A stretch of 64,000 nucleotides of DNA, taken from NCBI GenBank assembly GCA_022393335.1, contig JAJEKB010020945.1, forward strand, positions 1 to 64,000, read 5' to 3'. Origin of the DNA: Macrotrachela quadricornifera (Eukaryota; Rotifera; Eurotatoria; Philodinida; Philodinidae). Under the pieces are notes generated by a model. It saw only the letters and a list, made by a program, of their open reading frames with translations. It made no database searches and was not told the DNA's origin. The position numbers and the translations under genes were made by a program. Positions 1 through 12,060 of this stretch are shown in pieces. The first letter of the stretch is position 1. Each line of letters starts with the position of its first letter.

Positions 1-755
1 GTATTTTGTTGTAAGTAGAAAATTTTCAATTAATATAAATTTTTTTTATTTTTTGAAATTTTTCTTAGACATATCGACGACGACGTATCATGAAACGTAA
101 AGATAAAGAATATTTAGTAAGTTAAAACGATAATAATAATAATAAAATAATTTAAATATTTAATCATGAGTTTTGATACTGATAAATAAATTCAATTCTA
201 GAATTTATTTGATACAGATCAATTTTTTCAGATAAGCAATTAAATATTTTCTGCTTATTAGCTAGAGCATGTTATTAAAGAAAAAGGCGAAAATAAAAAT
301 AAAATGCATGTATTTGCATGAAATAATTTATATTAATTGAAAAATTCAATATTTATTTATTTTTTTACCAGAAAAATCGTTTGGAACATATGAATTCATT
401 TGGTCATCATCCTGGTGATGAATCAGATAAATATGTTGGTTCATCAGCAGCGACAACTGTAGTACGTAAAACAACATATCCATCAACATCAACAGGAAAA
501 AGTCTTCAACGTTTATCAAATTCATCCGATGGAACATGTCGATCGAATCCTATGGAACAAAATCATCAAATTTTAACTAATAAACATGCACTTGAACGAC
601 ATCAACATCGAGCATCAATGAGACAAACAACAACAACAAAAAATAATCCAAATCTTTTTGAAAATAATTATTCAGGACAACAAATATTATTAACATCTGG
701 TGACATTGAAGCAATGACAATGAAGCAATTTCGTATCGGTTCTCTTGGATGTTAA
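1..755 (+). CDS. 3' end of an unidentified gene, probably the cytoplasmic tail of a membrane protein
   Basis: Three exons are visible: 1-10, 69-116 and 372-755, joined by GT-AG introns of 58 nt (11-68) and 255 nt (117-371, donor GTAAGT). All junctions are phase 0. The 5' part lies outside the window. The visible protein runs from a basic stretch (RRRRIMKRKDKEYL) into about 130 polar residues rich in Ser, Thr, Asn and Gln, ending in IGSLGC and TAA. There is no recognisable domain. A short basic cluster followed by a polar low-complexity tail is typical of the cytoplasmic tail of a single-pass receptor or adhesion protein, but this is inference. The C-terminal Cys is not in a prenylation motif. 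A poly(A) signal AATAAA lies at 849-854, about 95 nt past the stop, which supports this being the true 3' end. Confidence 0.6.
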
Positions 756-855
756 TCTTTTTTTTTGCAACGAACAAAAACAGATGATTGAATTGTAAAT
801 AATAATTATTCAATATAGAATATCAATACAAATTTGATTTGCAGATAAAATAAAT

Positions 856-1929
856 TAGATTTATATGTTTTTTCTTTGCATTCTATATTTATTATTAATA
901 TGAGTTAATCGTGATCGATTATCAAACAGTAGTCGATTCTAACAAAATTGTAATGAATAGTATGAATAGAAAGAATTGGATACGCATATATTCAAGCTAG
1001 AAAAAGTAGACTAATAAAAGTTGAATGAAGTGAATCAAAAGCAATTTTATTGAAACATTTGAACATTATTATCATAATTAAGAGATTGAAAAAACAAGAT
1101 TTCTAACGAATGTTGATTTAGATAATTCAATTTATTTAAATTCTCAATTTGAATTGGAAATACTTTTCAGAATTAAAGAATTTAGTTTAGTTTAATTACA
1201 AATGAAATTATATTTCGTGCATTAAATTAAGCTGAACTAAAAGACAATTTATAAGAACTACAAAGTTAATTTGAAAAATAAATTAACTTTATAACATAAA
1301 GTTTAGAAGGATAACAATTTGTAATTATTTTGCAAAAATATAAGTCTATTGTTTATCTCAAGATAAACAACCATATTTGCATTTCATAGATCATATTTAT
1401 ATGCATATGTAATTTTATTACTATTTTCTACTTTCATTTGTTTAATAAGTATACATAGTCCATGTAACCATGTTTATATATTTATTTCAAATTAGCACTT
1501 ATTGACCTTTGAACTAATGAATTTAAATGATCCAAAATAAGAAATAAAAAGGAAAAAAAAATACTCATTGTTCATTGACTTGACGGATCAGAATGATTTA
1601 AAATAAAAGAATAAAAATAATTAATTTAAAATTAACATTTATCTTGAATTCATTAATTATAGCTCAGAACATAAGAATTATTCTTGATAATATTAACGAC
1701 CAACTTGCGATTATATACGAGCTTTTATTATAGTTTTGTGAAATTTGGTCCGTAAAAATTGTAAACCGGATCAAAAAAATTATAGACTTTATCAGCATAA
1801 GAAATAAGTTTTACCTACATAATGATTTATTTAATATGAGTGGATTAAATTTAATTAAACAAGAAGAAATTCAAAGGAATATTAGATAGCCATTCAAAGA
1901 ATCAAAGAAAAGAAAACAAAACCTAACCA
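856..1929. other. AT-rich intergenic stretch, no gene seen
   Basis: No open frame, inverted repeat or splice-compatible exon chain stands out here. The sequence is AT-rich with short homopolymers. Confidence 0.5.
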
Positions 1930-2139
1930 TTATATTAGCAAAGCGCATTTGACCTTTGCTGGTCTACCTCTTTGTCTTTTCTCATCGATCAGCGCCGTTT
2001 TGACTGCTGCTGTTATTTTGCAATGTTTCAAACGAATGGGCATACCGACAATATGTGTGCATCTATAATTTTTAAAATATACTGAACAGTTATATTTGAT
2101 TTTTTCCGGTTTGAAAGATTGTTCAGTTCCAAACACCAA
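1930..2139 (-). pseudogene. SWIM zinc-finger fragment, probably from a MULE-type transposase
   Basis: A 69-codon frame contains a degenerate SWIM-like module. The pattern is Cys-Ser-x-x-Phe-x5-Cys-Thr-His, followed by GMPIRLKHC and a basic RGRPAK tract before the stop. SWIM fingers (CxCx(n)CxH) lie C-terminal to the catalytic domain of many Mutator-like transposases and related bdelloid proteins. Here the second Cys of the CxC pair is replaced (CSV), so zinc binding is probably lost. No DDE domain is found upstream. I read it as a relic. An independent small SWIM protein is possible but unlikely. Confidence 0.45.
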
Positions 2140-2884
2140 ATATCAAATGATTTTTTAATTAATGTAGTTTCTTTAACCTAAAGTTTTGATGTTCTTTTTT
2201 CCAAAGTTATTTCACTGCCATTCATTGCAAGATTTTCTCGTACAACTTTTTCATCAGATGTGTATTAGGCCCTGTATTTTGATCAACTTGCCTCTTTTCT
2301 ATCTTGTTAATTCTTTGACATCAAATTAAACCTGTAGCGAATATGTTAGCGAGGGGCTGAGCTATCAAATCAATATTAAACCATACGACTTATTTTGAAA
2401 ACAACTACTATTTATATATGAAGGGACTTCGAAAAGACCAATAACAATGGAAATAACATATTACAGGCACGGCAGATAACTAAGCTACATCAGAAGAAAA
2501 GAATGTGTACAAAATACCTCGACGCGAAGGAAAATATATATATATATATATGTATGTCGTATATTTGTTATATGTACGACTTAACTTACCAAAAGAAAAG
2601 AAAGAAGAAGAAAAGGAAAAAAATATGAATCATACTCTGCCACATTTCAATTTTAATAGTGATCGTTTAATTTAATTTACTGAATATAAAATATATCGAC
2701 AGAGCTAATTATTTTAATAATTAATTATTTAAATAAAAAATACTGATCATTTCATTTAATTTACGTATCATTGATTTATTTTAATAACCACTCATTTATT
2801 CTACTGATCTTTCATTTATTTAACTCCTTTTATAACTATTTTTCGTTTTGCCGTTTCATTTATTCTAATCACCATCTAAATGAT
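2140..2884. other. Intergenic, no gene; short TA microsatellite
   Basis: There is a TA-dinucleotide run near 2534-2551. I see no other structure before the mariner-like terminal repeat that begins around 2885. Confidence 0.45.
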
Positions 2885-3173
2885 AGCCTTAAAAAACAAA
2901 ATATACCACGAGATGCAGCGTAAAAAGCTCTACGATCTAGGAAGCAAAGCATATCTTAATTCTGTATTTTTTGTTTTTAAAAGCAGAAAAATTTTGTAAG
3001 GTCAATTTACAACGCTATGACGATGATCATTTCTTTTAGTATATGATCGATTCTCCATCTTCAATAGCTGTTCTTAAATCAATCGATATATGTTTCAATA
3101 TTAGTCGTTGAGGTTCAACAAGTCACACAATAATAATCATAACTGCATAAGTGAGTTCAATTGATAGAAAGAA

Positions 3174-4163
3174 ATGAAATCTATAGATCTCAGAACTGTG
3201 ATTATGCGAATGCTTGATGATGGCATGTCATCAGTCCAAATTACAAAAGAATTTAAAAATGTGATCAGTTAACGTACATTTAGACGCTGACAAAATTTCT
3301 ATAAAGAAACAGAAGAAATTGACTGGAAAACGTCTCCTAGCAAATCTAGAATTATTTGAACAAACGTCTTATACAGAAGGCGAAACAAAGACTGATTTAC
3401 AAAGGTCGCCGAAGTGCAAGAGGATTAGTTAAAACACTTACTAGTGTTTCAAGGAAAACTATGCGTCAAATTATTAAGAATGATCTTATATTACATACCT
3501 ATCGTATTACAACTCAACTCAAATTGAGTTATGGTAATAAAAAACGAAGAATACCATTTGCATATTGGGTGCGAAAGACATTAAGAAAAGAAGAATACAA
3601 TATGATTTTATTTACTGATGAAAAGTATTTTTCATTAGGAAGTATATTTAATTGTCAAAACGATCATGTTTATGCTGCAAATCATCAGGAAACAGACAAA
3701 TAAGGTGTCGTAAACCAAAATGTAAAATATCCAAAAAAGAATTATGGTGTAGTTAGATGCTTCAAAAAATGGTCTTACATCTCCGATTATCTTTGAACTC
3801 GGTGAAACATTATTTCACAAGAAGTATATTAATGTTATTCTTCCACACGCAAATACCGAAGGTGTGCGATTTCTAAATGTTGATTGTATCTACCAACAAG
3901 ACCATGTCATTCCACATACACATCAGAAATCATTAGAATGGTGTGAAGAAAATTTAAGGCATTTTATAGACAATCACAGATGGCCACCAAACAATTCTGA
4001 TCTCAATGTTCTGGATTATTATGTATGGAATGCTATTGGTAATAATATGCAATAGAATGAAATTCGAAATTATATTCATTAATTGATGAAATAAGAAAAG
4101 GAATTCATCGTGTACCAAAAGGTGATCTTCGTTTTAGTGTCGAAAGTTGGTAGCATAGAATTT
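3174..4163 (+). pseudogene. Mariner/maT-type DDE transposase remnant
   Basis: The reading begins at 3174 with a helix-turn-helix-like segment (MLDDGMSSVQITKEF), then runs through several stops and frame changes. Catalytic landmarks survive. The first Asp is in ILFTDEKYF (about 3608-3634), the second in IYQQDH (about 3890-3907) and the third in LNVLDYYVWN (about 4003-4032). There are 37 residues between the second and third acidic positions and the last is Asp. That spacing fits the DD37D (maT-like) group of Tc1/mariner elements rather than DD34D mariner or DD34E Tc1. Stops after residue 33 and at 3703 and 4053, together with frame changes, make it inactive. Confidence 0.75.
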
Positions 4164-4198
4164 CGCTTATTTTGTAAACAAATAATGTATATATACGA

Positions 4199-4262
4199 TA
4201 AGCTGTTGTTTGTATACCCTACAGCCTTTCGTACTGCATCTTGCGGTATAATTTCTTTCTTT
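4199..4262 (-). repeat. Extra inverted copy of the mariner-family terminal motif
   Basis: Read on the minus strand this is a diverged version of the terminal motif at 2893-2960 (ATTATACCGCAAGATGCAGT followed by a CGAAAGGCT-like block). It lies just after the first copy of the transposase 3' end and before the second, and marks the junction of two partial elements. Confidence 0.6.
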
Positions 4263-4820
4263 TAAAAAATAGAATAAATGATAAAAGATGAAGTGAGAAA
4301 AAAGGAATTTAGCATTCGAAAGAAAGATTTTCGTCATAGTGTCGCAAACTAAGCATACAAAATTTTTCTGTTTTTAAAAGCAAAAAAGTACAGAATTAAG
4401 ATAAGCTTTCCTTCCTAGATTGTATAACTTTTCACGCTGTATCCGCTGGTATATTTTGTTTTTTTAATAGTAAATATTTCGAAATAAAAATATGCAATGC
4501 AAAATGCAGCCATTTATTCTAGATCACCCATTATTTATTGCGAGTAAGACTCGGAACAGATTGAGAAAAAAATAAAACAAAATAGACCCAGCATCTTGCT
4601 TCTTTTGTATTTTTTTAATTTATTTGACCTCTAACTCAATATAAATGAACGAACAAAATGAATTTTATCCATTGTTGAGCAGAATTGACTAAACTTTAAC
4701 CCACCTTTATGCCGATCTTGGTGGACGCCTAGAAGATGATGCATGTAAAAATTCAATATCGACGGAACGCAGCTATATATATGTATGTACATTTAGCGGT
4801 TGGAAGAATGACGAAACAAA

Positions 4821-7324
4821 ATGAACATGAATCAGTCAGTTGTTAATATTGTTGATTTACCTGACGAAATTTTGCTTCATTTTTTGAAGAAACTCAATAA
4901 TTTCGATGTTTTATATTCATTGGTTGGTGTTAATGGAAAACTCGAGCGACTAGCATGTGATATAAGTTTCACTCAATCTGTCAATCTAATGACGATCGAA
5001 CCACAAAAAATGATTGATTTGAGAAATAATCAAATCCTTAATCGATTTTGTACGGAAATATTACCTCGCATTCGCTTTAATGTGGAATCTCTTACTCTTC
5101 AAGGATGTTTCTTATCATTTATTCAGGTTTTAAAACGGCAAATATCGGATATAGTTCTAAGGATTACTTCTGATATACGAGATCAATCAGATGTGAAATT
5201 ATTCACTGAGATCTACAACCGCATTTTTGTCTTATTTACAAATCACAAATATTTAGATATAGATAGTGACATTCATGGATTCTTCAGACCGTTGTTAACT
5301 AGTTTATCATCTTCAATATGTTATTCGTCAAGTATTGTTCATTTACGTATTGAAATACAGAACATTGATGGTCGTCTTAGTCAATTACATACATTGATTA
5401 TCGTTCTTGATTTTATTCATGATCCAGAACAGATCAGACGACGTTCGCAAAAGATTATTCGTCATTCATTAAAAATCATGAATAATATGGTAAATAAGTA
5501 CATTCGATTGAAGAAAAATGCTTTTATTACAGTTTCGGCTAGATCCATTGAATTAATCATTTTTGAAGAGTCATTAAAAGTATAGCGAGTTTAGATAAAT
5601 GAAGATCCATAAATCTTACAGTGATTTTTTTTTGGAACGCTAGTGCGACGTATATACTAATCCATTCATGAGTTGTTATGTTATGATTTATTCATTATTT
5701 TATAAAAAAAGTCATTGAGTTCTTGAGATAATTCAATAAAAATCGTATTTCTTTATGAAATTAGTTTCATCTTTAATAAGGAAAACATCTCAACTGATCC
5801 ATTGCTTCTTAAGTCGAAACTGTTTGTATCATTTCGATACTAATGAACTATGTACACTTAAAAAATAGTTGAAGCCGATAGTTTATTACTACGAATACAC
5901 TGCATGTTGCAGAGTATTTCTTTGCTCCAGTTCTGTGCTTTCCCTCAGACACATTAGGAAAGTTAAACTTCAAATTTCTCCTTGAAACTGTGCACAAAGA
6001 CAAGCCTTAGAGAGAATAGGTTGTCGTAGAAGTTACAATCTTTTCAATTGTACTAATTTCTGAAGTTTTCACAATAAATTATGAGCAAATTTCTCTAAGA
6101 TTTCTCTCTGTGCACAGTTTCAAGGTAAAATTTGAAGTTCAACTTTCCTGGTGTTCCTGAGAGAAAATGCAGAACTGGAACAAAGAAATACTCTTCAACA
6201 TGCAATGAATCCCGTGTAATAAACTATCGGCTTGAACGTTCTTTTAGTGTATTTGTAGTTGATTAGGTGAGATGGTTTTCTTGTGAGATAGAAAAGAATA
6301 TGAATAACCATCAAAATACTTTAGGTTGTTGTTGAGCTATGTTAAAATAAAAATGAAACCTTTGATTCTTATCCATTAAAAAAGTATGAAAATATCTCCA
6401 AAGGAATTATTTTTATTTGATCTGTTGACTAAATCTATCATTGAACAAATGACAACATCTTCTGTTTTATTTTTTTTTTTGATAGACTAATCCAATTCGA
6501 CTCAAATGTTTTTACATGTATGCATATCATGGAACAACCGAATTTGATAGTGTAGTGCTGCCTCTCCTTCGTCGAATGACACATCTTGAACAGCTCACTT
6601 TATCTCTCCGTGTTCATGAAAAAAATTCTATTATTGATGGTACTTGTTTGAACTATTATGTGCTCAGTCAAATTTCATGTTTACATATATTTCACTTCGA
6701 TATTGCTAAAGAAGATGTCCGCATTAATCAGCACCAACCTAAGTCAACACGTGATGATATTCGACGTACATTCAGAGAAAAATGATATCATGTTGATTGT
6801 TATATTGACTATGGATTTTATAACTCAATTCGATGTCATGTTTATTCAGTTCCATTCCATGGGGAACGTATCGGTCCTATAACACACAGTTTTCCTAGTA
6901 GTATTTTCATTAATGGTCGTGTTCTGCGTGTAAAAGATGAGTTCTATCCATTCGAACATAAGTTTTTTGCTCAAATCTCACGTTCATTTCCGTTACTCAG
7001 TCGTCTGATAATTTCTAATGTAAACGAACAGAAATGGAAACATGTAGAAAAACTTTAGTGATTGATTTTTCTTATCTTGTCGAACTTAAATATTACAATG
7101 TGCATGTCGACTACGTGGAGCAATTTCTAGTCGATTCGAATACACATTTACCCTGTCTGAACAAGATTTATATTTCATATGAACATTTAGTGAGTGTGAC
7201 AAAGAATTTTACAAGAAGTACAACGCGTATGAATTGTGCCAAATTAAAACGCATTATTTTTTATGTAAACATGACAATGATATATTCAAAAGACTATTAT
7301 CTCTATTTTCCTTTATTGTTGTAA
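4821..7324 (+). pseudogene. Degenerate F-box / leucine-rich-type gene of a bdelloid multigene family
   Basis: A TATATATA stretch lies about 45 nt upstream of ATG 4821. The N-terminus has an F-box-like segment (VDLPDEILLHFLKKL, residues 12-26). Exon 1 probably ends at 5489 (ATG|GTAAAT) and exon 2 starts at 6486 after TTTTGATAG; both are phase 0, giving a 996-nt intron that holds a MITE. Exon 2 continues the family pattern (LRRMTHLEQLTLSL, then CHVYSVPFHGERI, then FPLLSRLIISN). It is interrupted by an in-frame TGA at 6783-6785 and by a one-base frameshift near 7055. The frame then resumes with YVEQFLVDSNTHLPCL and CAKLKRI to the stop at 7322-7324. Two separate lesions make this a pseudogene. 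Proteins of this family probably recruit SCF substrates. The first 254 codons form an intact reading frame if the intron is retained. Confidence 0.7.
5855..6249. mobile_element. MITE with TA duplication inside the pseudogene intron
   Basis: A 395-bp element is flanked by TA (5853-5854 and 6250-6251). Its ends are CACTTAAAAA and the inverted CTTTTAGTG. The inverted arms extend well over 100 bp on each side; GCCGATAGTTTATTA pairs with TAATAAACTATCGGC, and CTGTGCAC pairs with GTGCACAG. TA target duplication and long arms suggest mobilisation by a Tc1/mariner-type transposase. No coding capacity. Confidence 0.8.
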
Positions 7325-9000
7325 ACAACATTCTGATTAAATACATACTGGATCATAGAATATGAATACTTTTTTGTAAAAAGATATTTGACGATACCTT
7401 CAATATTATCAGATATTTTATTACAAGACATTAGCTTATCTCAAGTACAAATACATTGATAATAACTAGGGTCTACCCAGCCAGACAGAAATTTTCAGAA
7501 ACTCGTTTAAACGCGTTTTTCAGAAAATTTCTGTCTGGCTGACTTGTGATTAATATGAAGATAAGGTTATGTTTATTTTGTCTATCTTTCATCACATTTC
7601 ACATGCATGCCAATCTCCTTGTTTTTTACAACATTTGTACGTTTAGTTTATAATTTTGAGACGAACGAGAAAATAACCTTTGATTTTGGTAATGTGATGA
7701 TTTTAACAAGAGAAAAACGGAATAAAAATTAGTCATTAGATATGTACATAAATGTATTTACTAAATAATGTTGAAATAAACATACTTTTAACGATTTATT
7801 AAAAATGAAATAATAAATTTTTGTCTATAAGATATCGTAAGAATATTTGTAAACGCTTATATATATGATATAATTTCTTGATTACATCGAGTAGTTTAGA
7901 TTTATCAACATGGATGATATTAACTCTTTAAAGCAACTTTTATTTTCATTCATTTTATAAAACCATTCAGTTTCTCATTCTTTTTTATTTTTAGTCCTTT
8001 TATTTTCTATATTATTAAGTGTGTCTGTATAAATTGTAAAATTAAAACGATTGTTGTGATTTAAAAGGATGATATTGTTTTAGTTTATATAAGAAATTAT
8101 TGCGTCAAAAATTTCAATAAGATTCTCTTTTTAATCGAAATATTTTTATTTCTTCTCTTTTATTATTTTTCTTATCATATCTTTATCTTCAAGACAATCT
8201 GAATTTTTGCATAATATTTCTAGATATATTTTTTTTATTAGATAATGTATTGTCATGAAGATATATTATCCTAATGTGGAAGTATATGAGCCATTGTCAT
8301 TATAGTATAAAATATAAAGAAATAAAGTTGTTGTTGAAAGTATGTAGACTTTGTAAATAGGGTAATGAAAAAGTTCTGGTACTTCATTATATTTATTCAG
8401 AGAAACAGCATTCTATTTATCTTTCTACATCATATATTTCAGGTAGTTGTTTTGATGTTTCATGAAAAGTTTCATTCTTTTAACTCACTCTCGAGACGCT
8501 CTTCTGAAGTAAACAGTAGGTATTGACTTGATCGCCTTGGTTATTACCCTTGCTAAATTGTAGTGTCCGGTCATCATTCAGTCTCTCTTTAATATATTTT
8601 AACGAGTACGATTTTGGGAGTCTAGTCTTAGGTGAGTACGCTCGGCAAGTCATAACTTCATTCCTTTCACTTTGAAACAAATAATGACCTTATTTTACAT
8701 GTTGCTTTAAAAAGCATGATAGAAGTTACCAGGGTTAGAGAATGTGAGCGAATATATAAGATATTTATTCACTTATCCATTACATGTATATCGTATGGTA
8801 TTTTCCTTTCGTTCTTCTTCATTTCTTTCTCTTTCCACATGTCACACATATGTGGATTTTTTTAATGTCTCTCTATCATATGCGTTTGGTCTTTCCCTCT
8901 CTCTCTCTATGTATCATCTTCTTGTATGTATTGTTCAATAAATTTTTCTTTTTCTTCCGACGGATATTTTCAACGCTAACGCATCACTCATCCTAGGTTC
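7325..9000. other. Intergenic, no convincing gene; one small hairpin element
   Basis: A near-palindrome lies at 7479-7540. AGCCAGACAGAAATTTTC pairs with GAAAATTTCTGTCTGGCT around a core of CGTTTAAACG, and it looks like a miniature foldback element. Short open frames at 8480-8680 and 8744-8996 show no recognisable motif and are pyrimidine-biased, so I do not call them genes. Confidence 0.45.
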
Positions 9001-9159
9001 CAAACAGACTAGAAAAAGATGAATTAATTTATATCGTAATGCACCAATCACATTGCTCAATTCAACTTAAGTCATCTTTTTAACGTGATTTAAATTTTAA
9101 TGCGCCAATCACATCGCTTAATTCAACATGACTTAATTTATCTTTCTCTAGTCTGTTTG
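9001..9159. mobile_element. Small MITE with an internal direct duplication
   Basis: The ends are inverted repeats: CAAACAGACTAG at 9001 and CTAGTCTGTTTG ending at 9159, extending inward as GAAAAAGAT and the opposed ATCTTTCT. Inside, a roughly 40-bp unit (TAATGCACCAATCACAT and TAATGCGCCAATCACAT) occurs twice in direct orientation. Confidence 0.7.
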
Positions 9160-10900
9160 AGGCCCTATACATAGACAGCAATTTTTGTATGAATAAACAG
9201 ACTTCGTATAACCACTGAACATCAATTGATAAGACTGTAAGAGACAATGATCATACTTTTCTATTCAATAAATTTTTTATCTGTGAGTTTAAACATTTAT
9301 CAGTAATATACGCAGTATTAGTAGCCACAACAGAAACTACTATATAATAATTAATGGCCCAAATGTGAAACAAAAAGTTGACATATATTGTTGTTTTTGA
9401 CATTGTTGACAACAAACGTCGCTTGTAAGATTAGTTTCTCTTGTTGATTTAAGTTTTGATACAAATTTTCATCTAATATTACGATAGTAGATATATGTCT
9501 GATAGTTGCTAATGGTATAAAGTAAAATTCATCCACCATTTAGAAACTTCTCCAAACTTTTAAGGACTAGAAAACTAGTAAAATCTGGTTAGTAACCAAG
9601 AAGATGATTTAATACCTACTGTTAACTTCAGAAGGATGTCTCAATTGTGAGTTAAAAGAATGAAACTTTCCGTCGAATATCACGACAACTATTTTGAATG
9701 TATGATATAGAGAGATGGGTGGAATGTTGTTTCGCTGAATAGATATAGCGAAGCGACAAAACATTTTGACTTCCCCATGTATTTTTTATTTTTACACATA
9801 TGTTTTGGTATTCTGACTCAAACCCATTTAATACAAAAAGAGAAACCATTTCTAACTATTCATTTTTGTAGTGTTCAATTGTCTATTAAATTTGCTATTT
9901 GCTTATCTGCTTTATGTCATTGAAGTTTGATGGTATGTTCTTTTACAAAAAAGCCGTTTGTGAAAAATTCAAGTTTTTGATAAAAATCGTATTCTATGGA
10001 AAGTGACTTTTGGGAAGAGAACCACAAGCTTTTAGTGATTCACGATTTCGATTATCGTAATAATTCATCTTGTAGAGGATTAAACACTCTACAAGATGGT
10101 TGACCTAAAACGGTGCTAAAGCCCAAATCACACAAGTTAAGAATTGCTAATGATTGATAATATTTGATAAGTCTAATTCTTAGTTTAAAAAAAAACTATT
10201 TGATTTACTTTCATTAAAACATTATTCATGTTGTAAGATTTGAAGGCATACGTTAATCCATTTCTATGAAGTGTGACTATCTTAAGTTAACTATTGTCTC
10301 TTAGATAAAATAATACTTTATCGTTATATTTACTACGCTCTTTTTTGATATGAAAACAAAACTAAAACGATTGTTGTCTTTTCTCTATTTAATTAATTTT
10401 TTTCTCACCTAATCAAGTCCTATATGATCAACAATAAATGTTTTTAAGAAATAAAAAAATTGAATTTTTAATCTTCATTATATTTACTGTTTATGTGAAC
10501 TTTATCATTTGTATTATGATTTTAATATTATAAGCGAATATTGTAATTGAAAATTTTATTCTTATTTTCACCAATCAATATCATTTTTATATTTGTCAGC
10601 AAGAAATCTATTGAGAAAATTAAATTTCTTTGCTTCAACTGATAAAGAAATAACTATCTGTTAAAGTATATTTTTTATTTTTCAGTTTATTATCTAGTGA
10701 TATTATTATTAAGTGAATATGTGACAAGAACGACATCTTTGACTATTTTTGTATAATATATTAAATATGAAAAGAGTTTCCTTTCTATACACACAGAATA
10801 GTGCATAATATATATTCCCTTTTTCTTTAACAAATTATTCCAATTCAAAATTAATTAGAGTAATTGCATCGGGTTTATAACGTTTTCGACGGAAATTTTT
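9160..10900. other. Intergenic, no supportable gene
   Basis: Minus-strand open frames of 62-65 codons (9351-9539, 9652-9849) have no recognisable motif or flanking exon signals. Nothing else stands out. Confidence 0.4.
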
Positions 10901-11259
10901 CTGGCTTTTAGTGTTCGAAAATATTCACGAATAGATTATTTTTATATCTATCAGCTTAAATCTAATATATGGGACGAGAAACGAAATATTTTGTTTCACA
11001 GACAAAGCCGTCTCTATTGAATATACTATATATACAATTAAACACATACTGAAGAAGTGCATCATGTATAGTTAACAGAGAAAAAAGAATCAATTTTCTT
11101 TGTTACTGTTCATTTCTTATGAAAAAAGGAAAAATGTTTCTGTCAAGAATTTCTTGCAAAACTGATGATCAATTCTATTATGAGATTTAATATATTAGAT
11201 TTAAGCTGATAGATATCAAAATAATCTATCCGTGAATGTTTTAGAATATTACAAGCCAA
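10901..11259. mobile_element. MITE-like inverted repeat
   Basis: Arms of roughly 75 bp (10901-10977 and 11186-11259) are inverted copies. ATCTATCAGCTTAAATCTAA at about 10948 faces its complement at about 11196, and AATAGATTATTTTTATAT faces ATATCAAAATAATCTAT. The core is about 200 bp and non-coding. No clear target duplication was identified. Confidence 0.65.
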
Positions 11260-12060
11260 ATAAATGATCCAAATTTGTTTATAAAAAAATTAATTCTATT
11301 TGGAAAAAAGTCTGAATATAATTGAACAAGTTTGATTTTTTTTCTGTTCCTTATGCTTTTTTAAAGTTCATTAATCAAACAAAACGATAAAAAATAAAAG
11401 AAAAAGACTTTCCAAAAAGTGATGTAAACCCGGTGAAATTACCTTCATTAAATTTTAATTTAAACATCGTATTCAGAATATGTTAATTCATATACGTGAA
11501 GAATTTATAATTTGTATTGCGTTTCAAATTAAATAGAACCAAATATTATTTTGTTTATTCTTTTTTATTCTAATTTCATCAAAATTGATTTTTTCAATAG
11601 TATAATCTAAACTTGATTTTAATTTTTCTCAACAGTATATATATATGTCTTTAAATCTTTTTCTTTCAATTTATTTCAAATCTTTTCATTATAATAAACA
11701 AATATCGATATAAAAAAGACTGATAATATTAAAAATACTAAAAATATTGTTTTTCAGTTTGATGATAACATATAGTTTGTCAATATTGTTTGAAAAGGAA
11801 TGTCACGAAAGATATTTAATCGCATGCACTTGTATATAAAACGCATTATAATGTAATTTACAAGTTTTGTTAAATGTTTTCAGACACGATTTCAACCATC
11901 ATGGCACTCTATTATCACTGAAATATTTTTTAAATCTCATTTAGGTACCTTCTAATTTCGAATTACGTCTCTGCACATTCGCTTCATGCATTTCAGATAC
12001 GCTTTATACTCCAAATCATATTTATATCAAAGTTTAGTGAAAGTTAAAAAAGAACTATCA
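11260..12060. other. Intergenic, no gene seen
   Basis: AT-rich with no open frame or repeat of note. Confidence 0.4.

Larger units (their letters stand above)
2885..4475 (+). mobile_element. Decayed mariner-type transposon with long terminal inverted repeats
   Basis: The left arm (about 2885-3000) and right arm (about 4361-4475, inverted) match over roughly 110 bp. Both contain the motif ACAAAATATACC, then GCAGCGT-AAAAGC, then TCTAGGAAG and TTAATTCTGTA. Between them is a broken transposase (3174-4163). The 3' end is doubled. A second inverted copy of the terminal motif lies at 4199-4262, and the last part of the transposase is repeated at about 4087-4163 and 4285-4350. This looks like two partial copies joined by nested insertion or unequal exchange. 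The same terminal motif recurs at 16.1-16.6 kb, so this is a multi-copy family. Confidence 0.75.

Noticed and set aside
5490..5585. Last 32 codons of the first open frame in the F-box pseudogene
   Set aside because: More likely intron sequence: a GTAAAT donor at 5490 in phase 0 and an acceptor at 6485 restore the family pattern downstream.
8744..8996. Overlapping 65-70-codon open frames with hydrophobic residues
   Set aside because: Pyrimidine-run sequence gives Phe/Leu/Ser by chance; two frames are open at once and neither has a motif.
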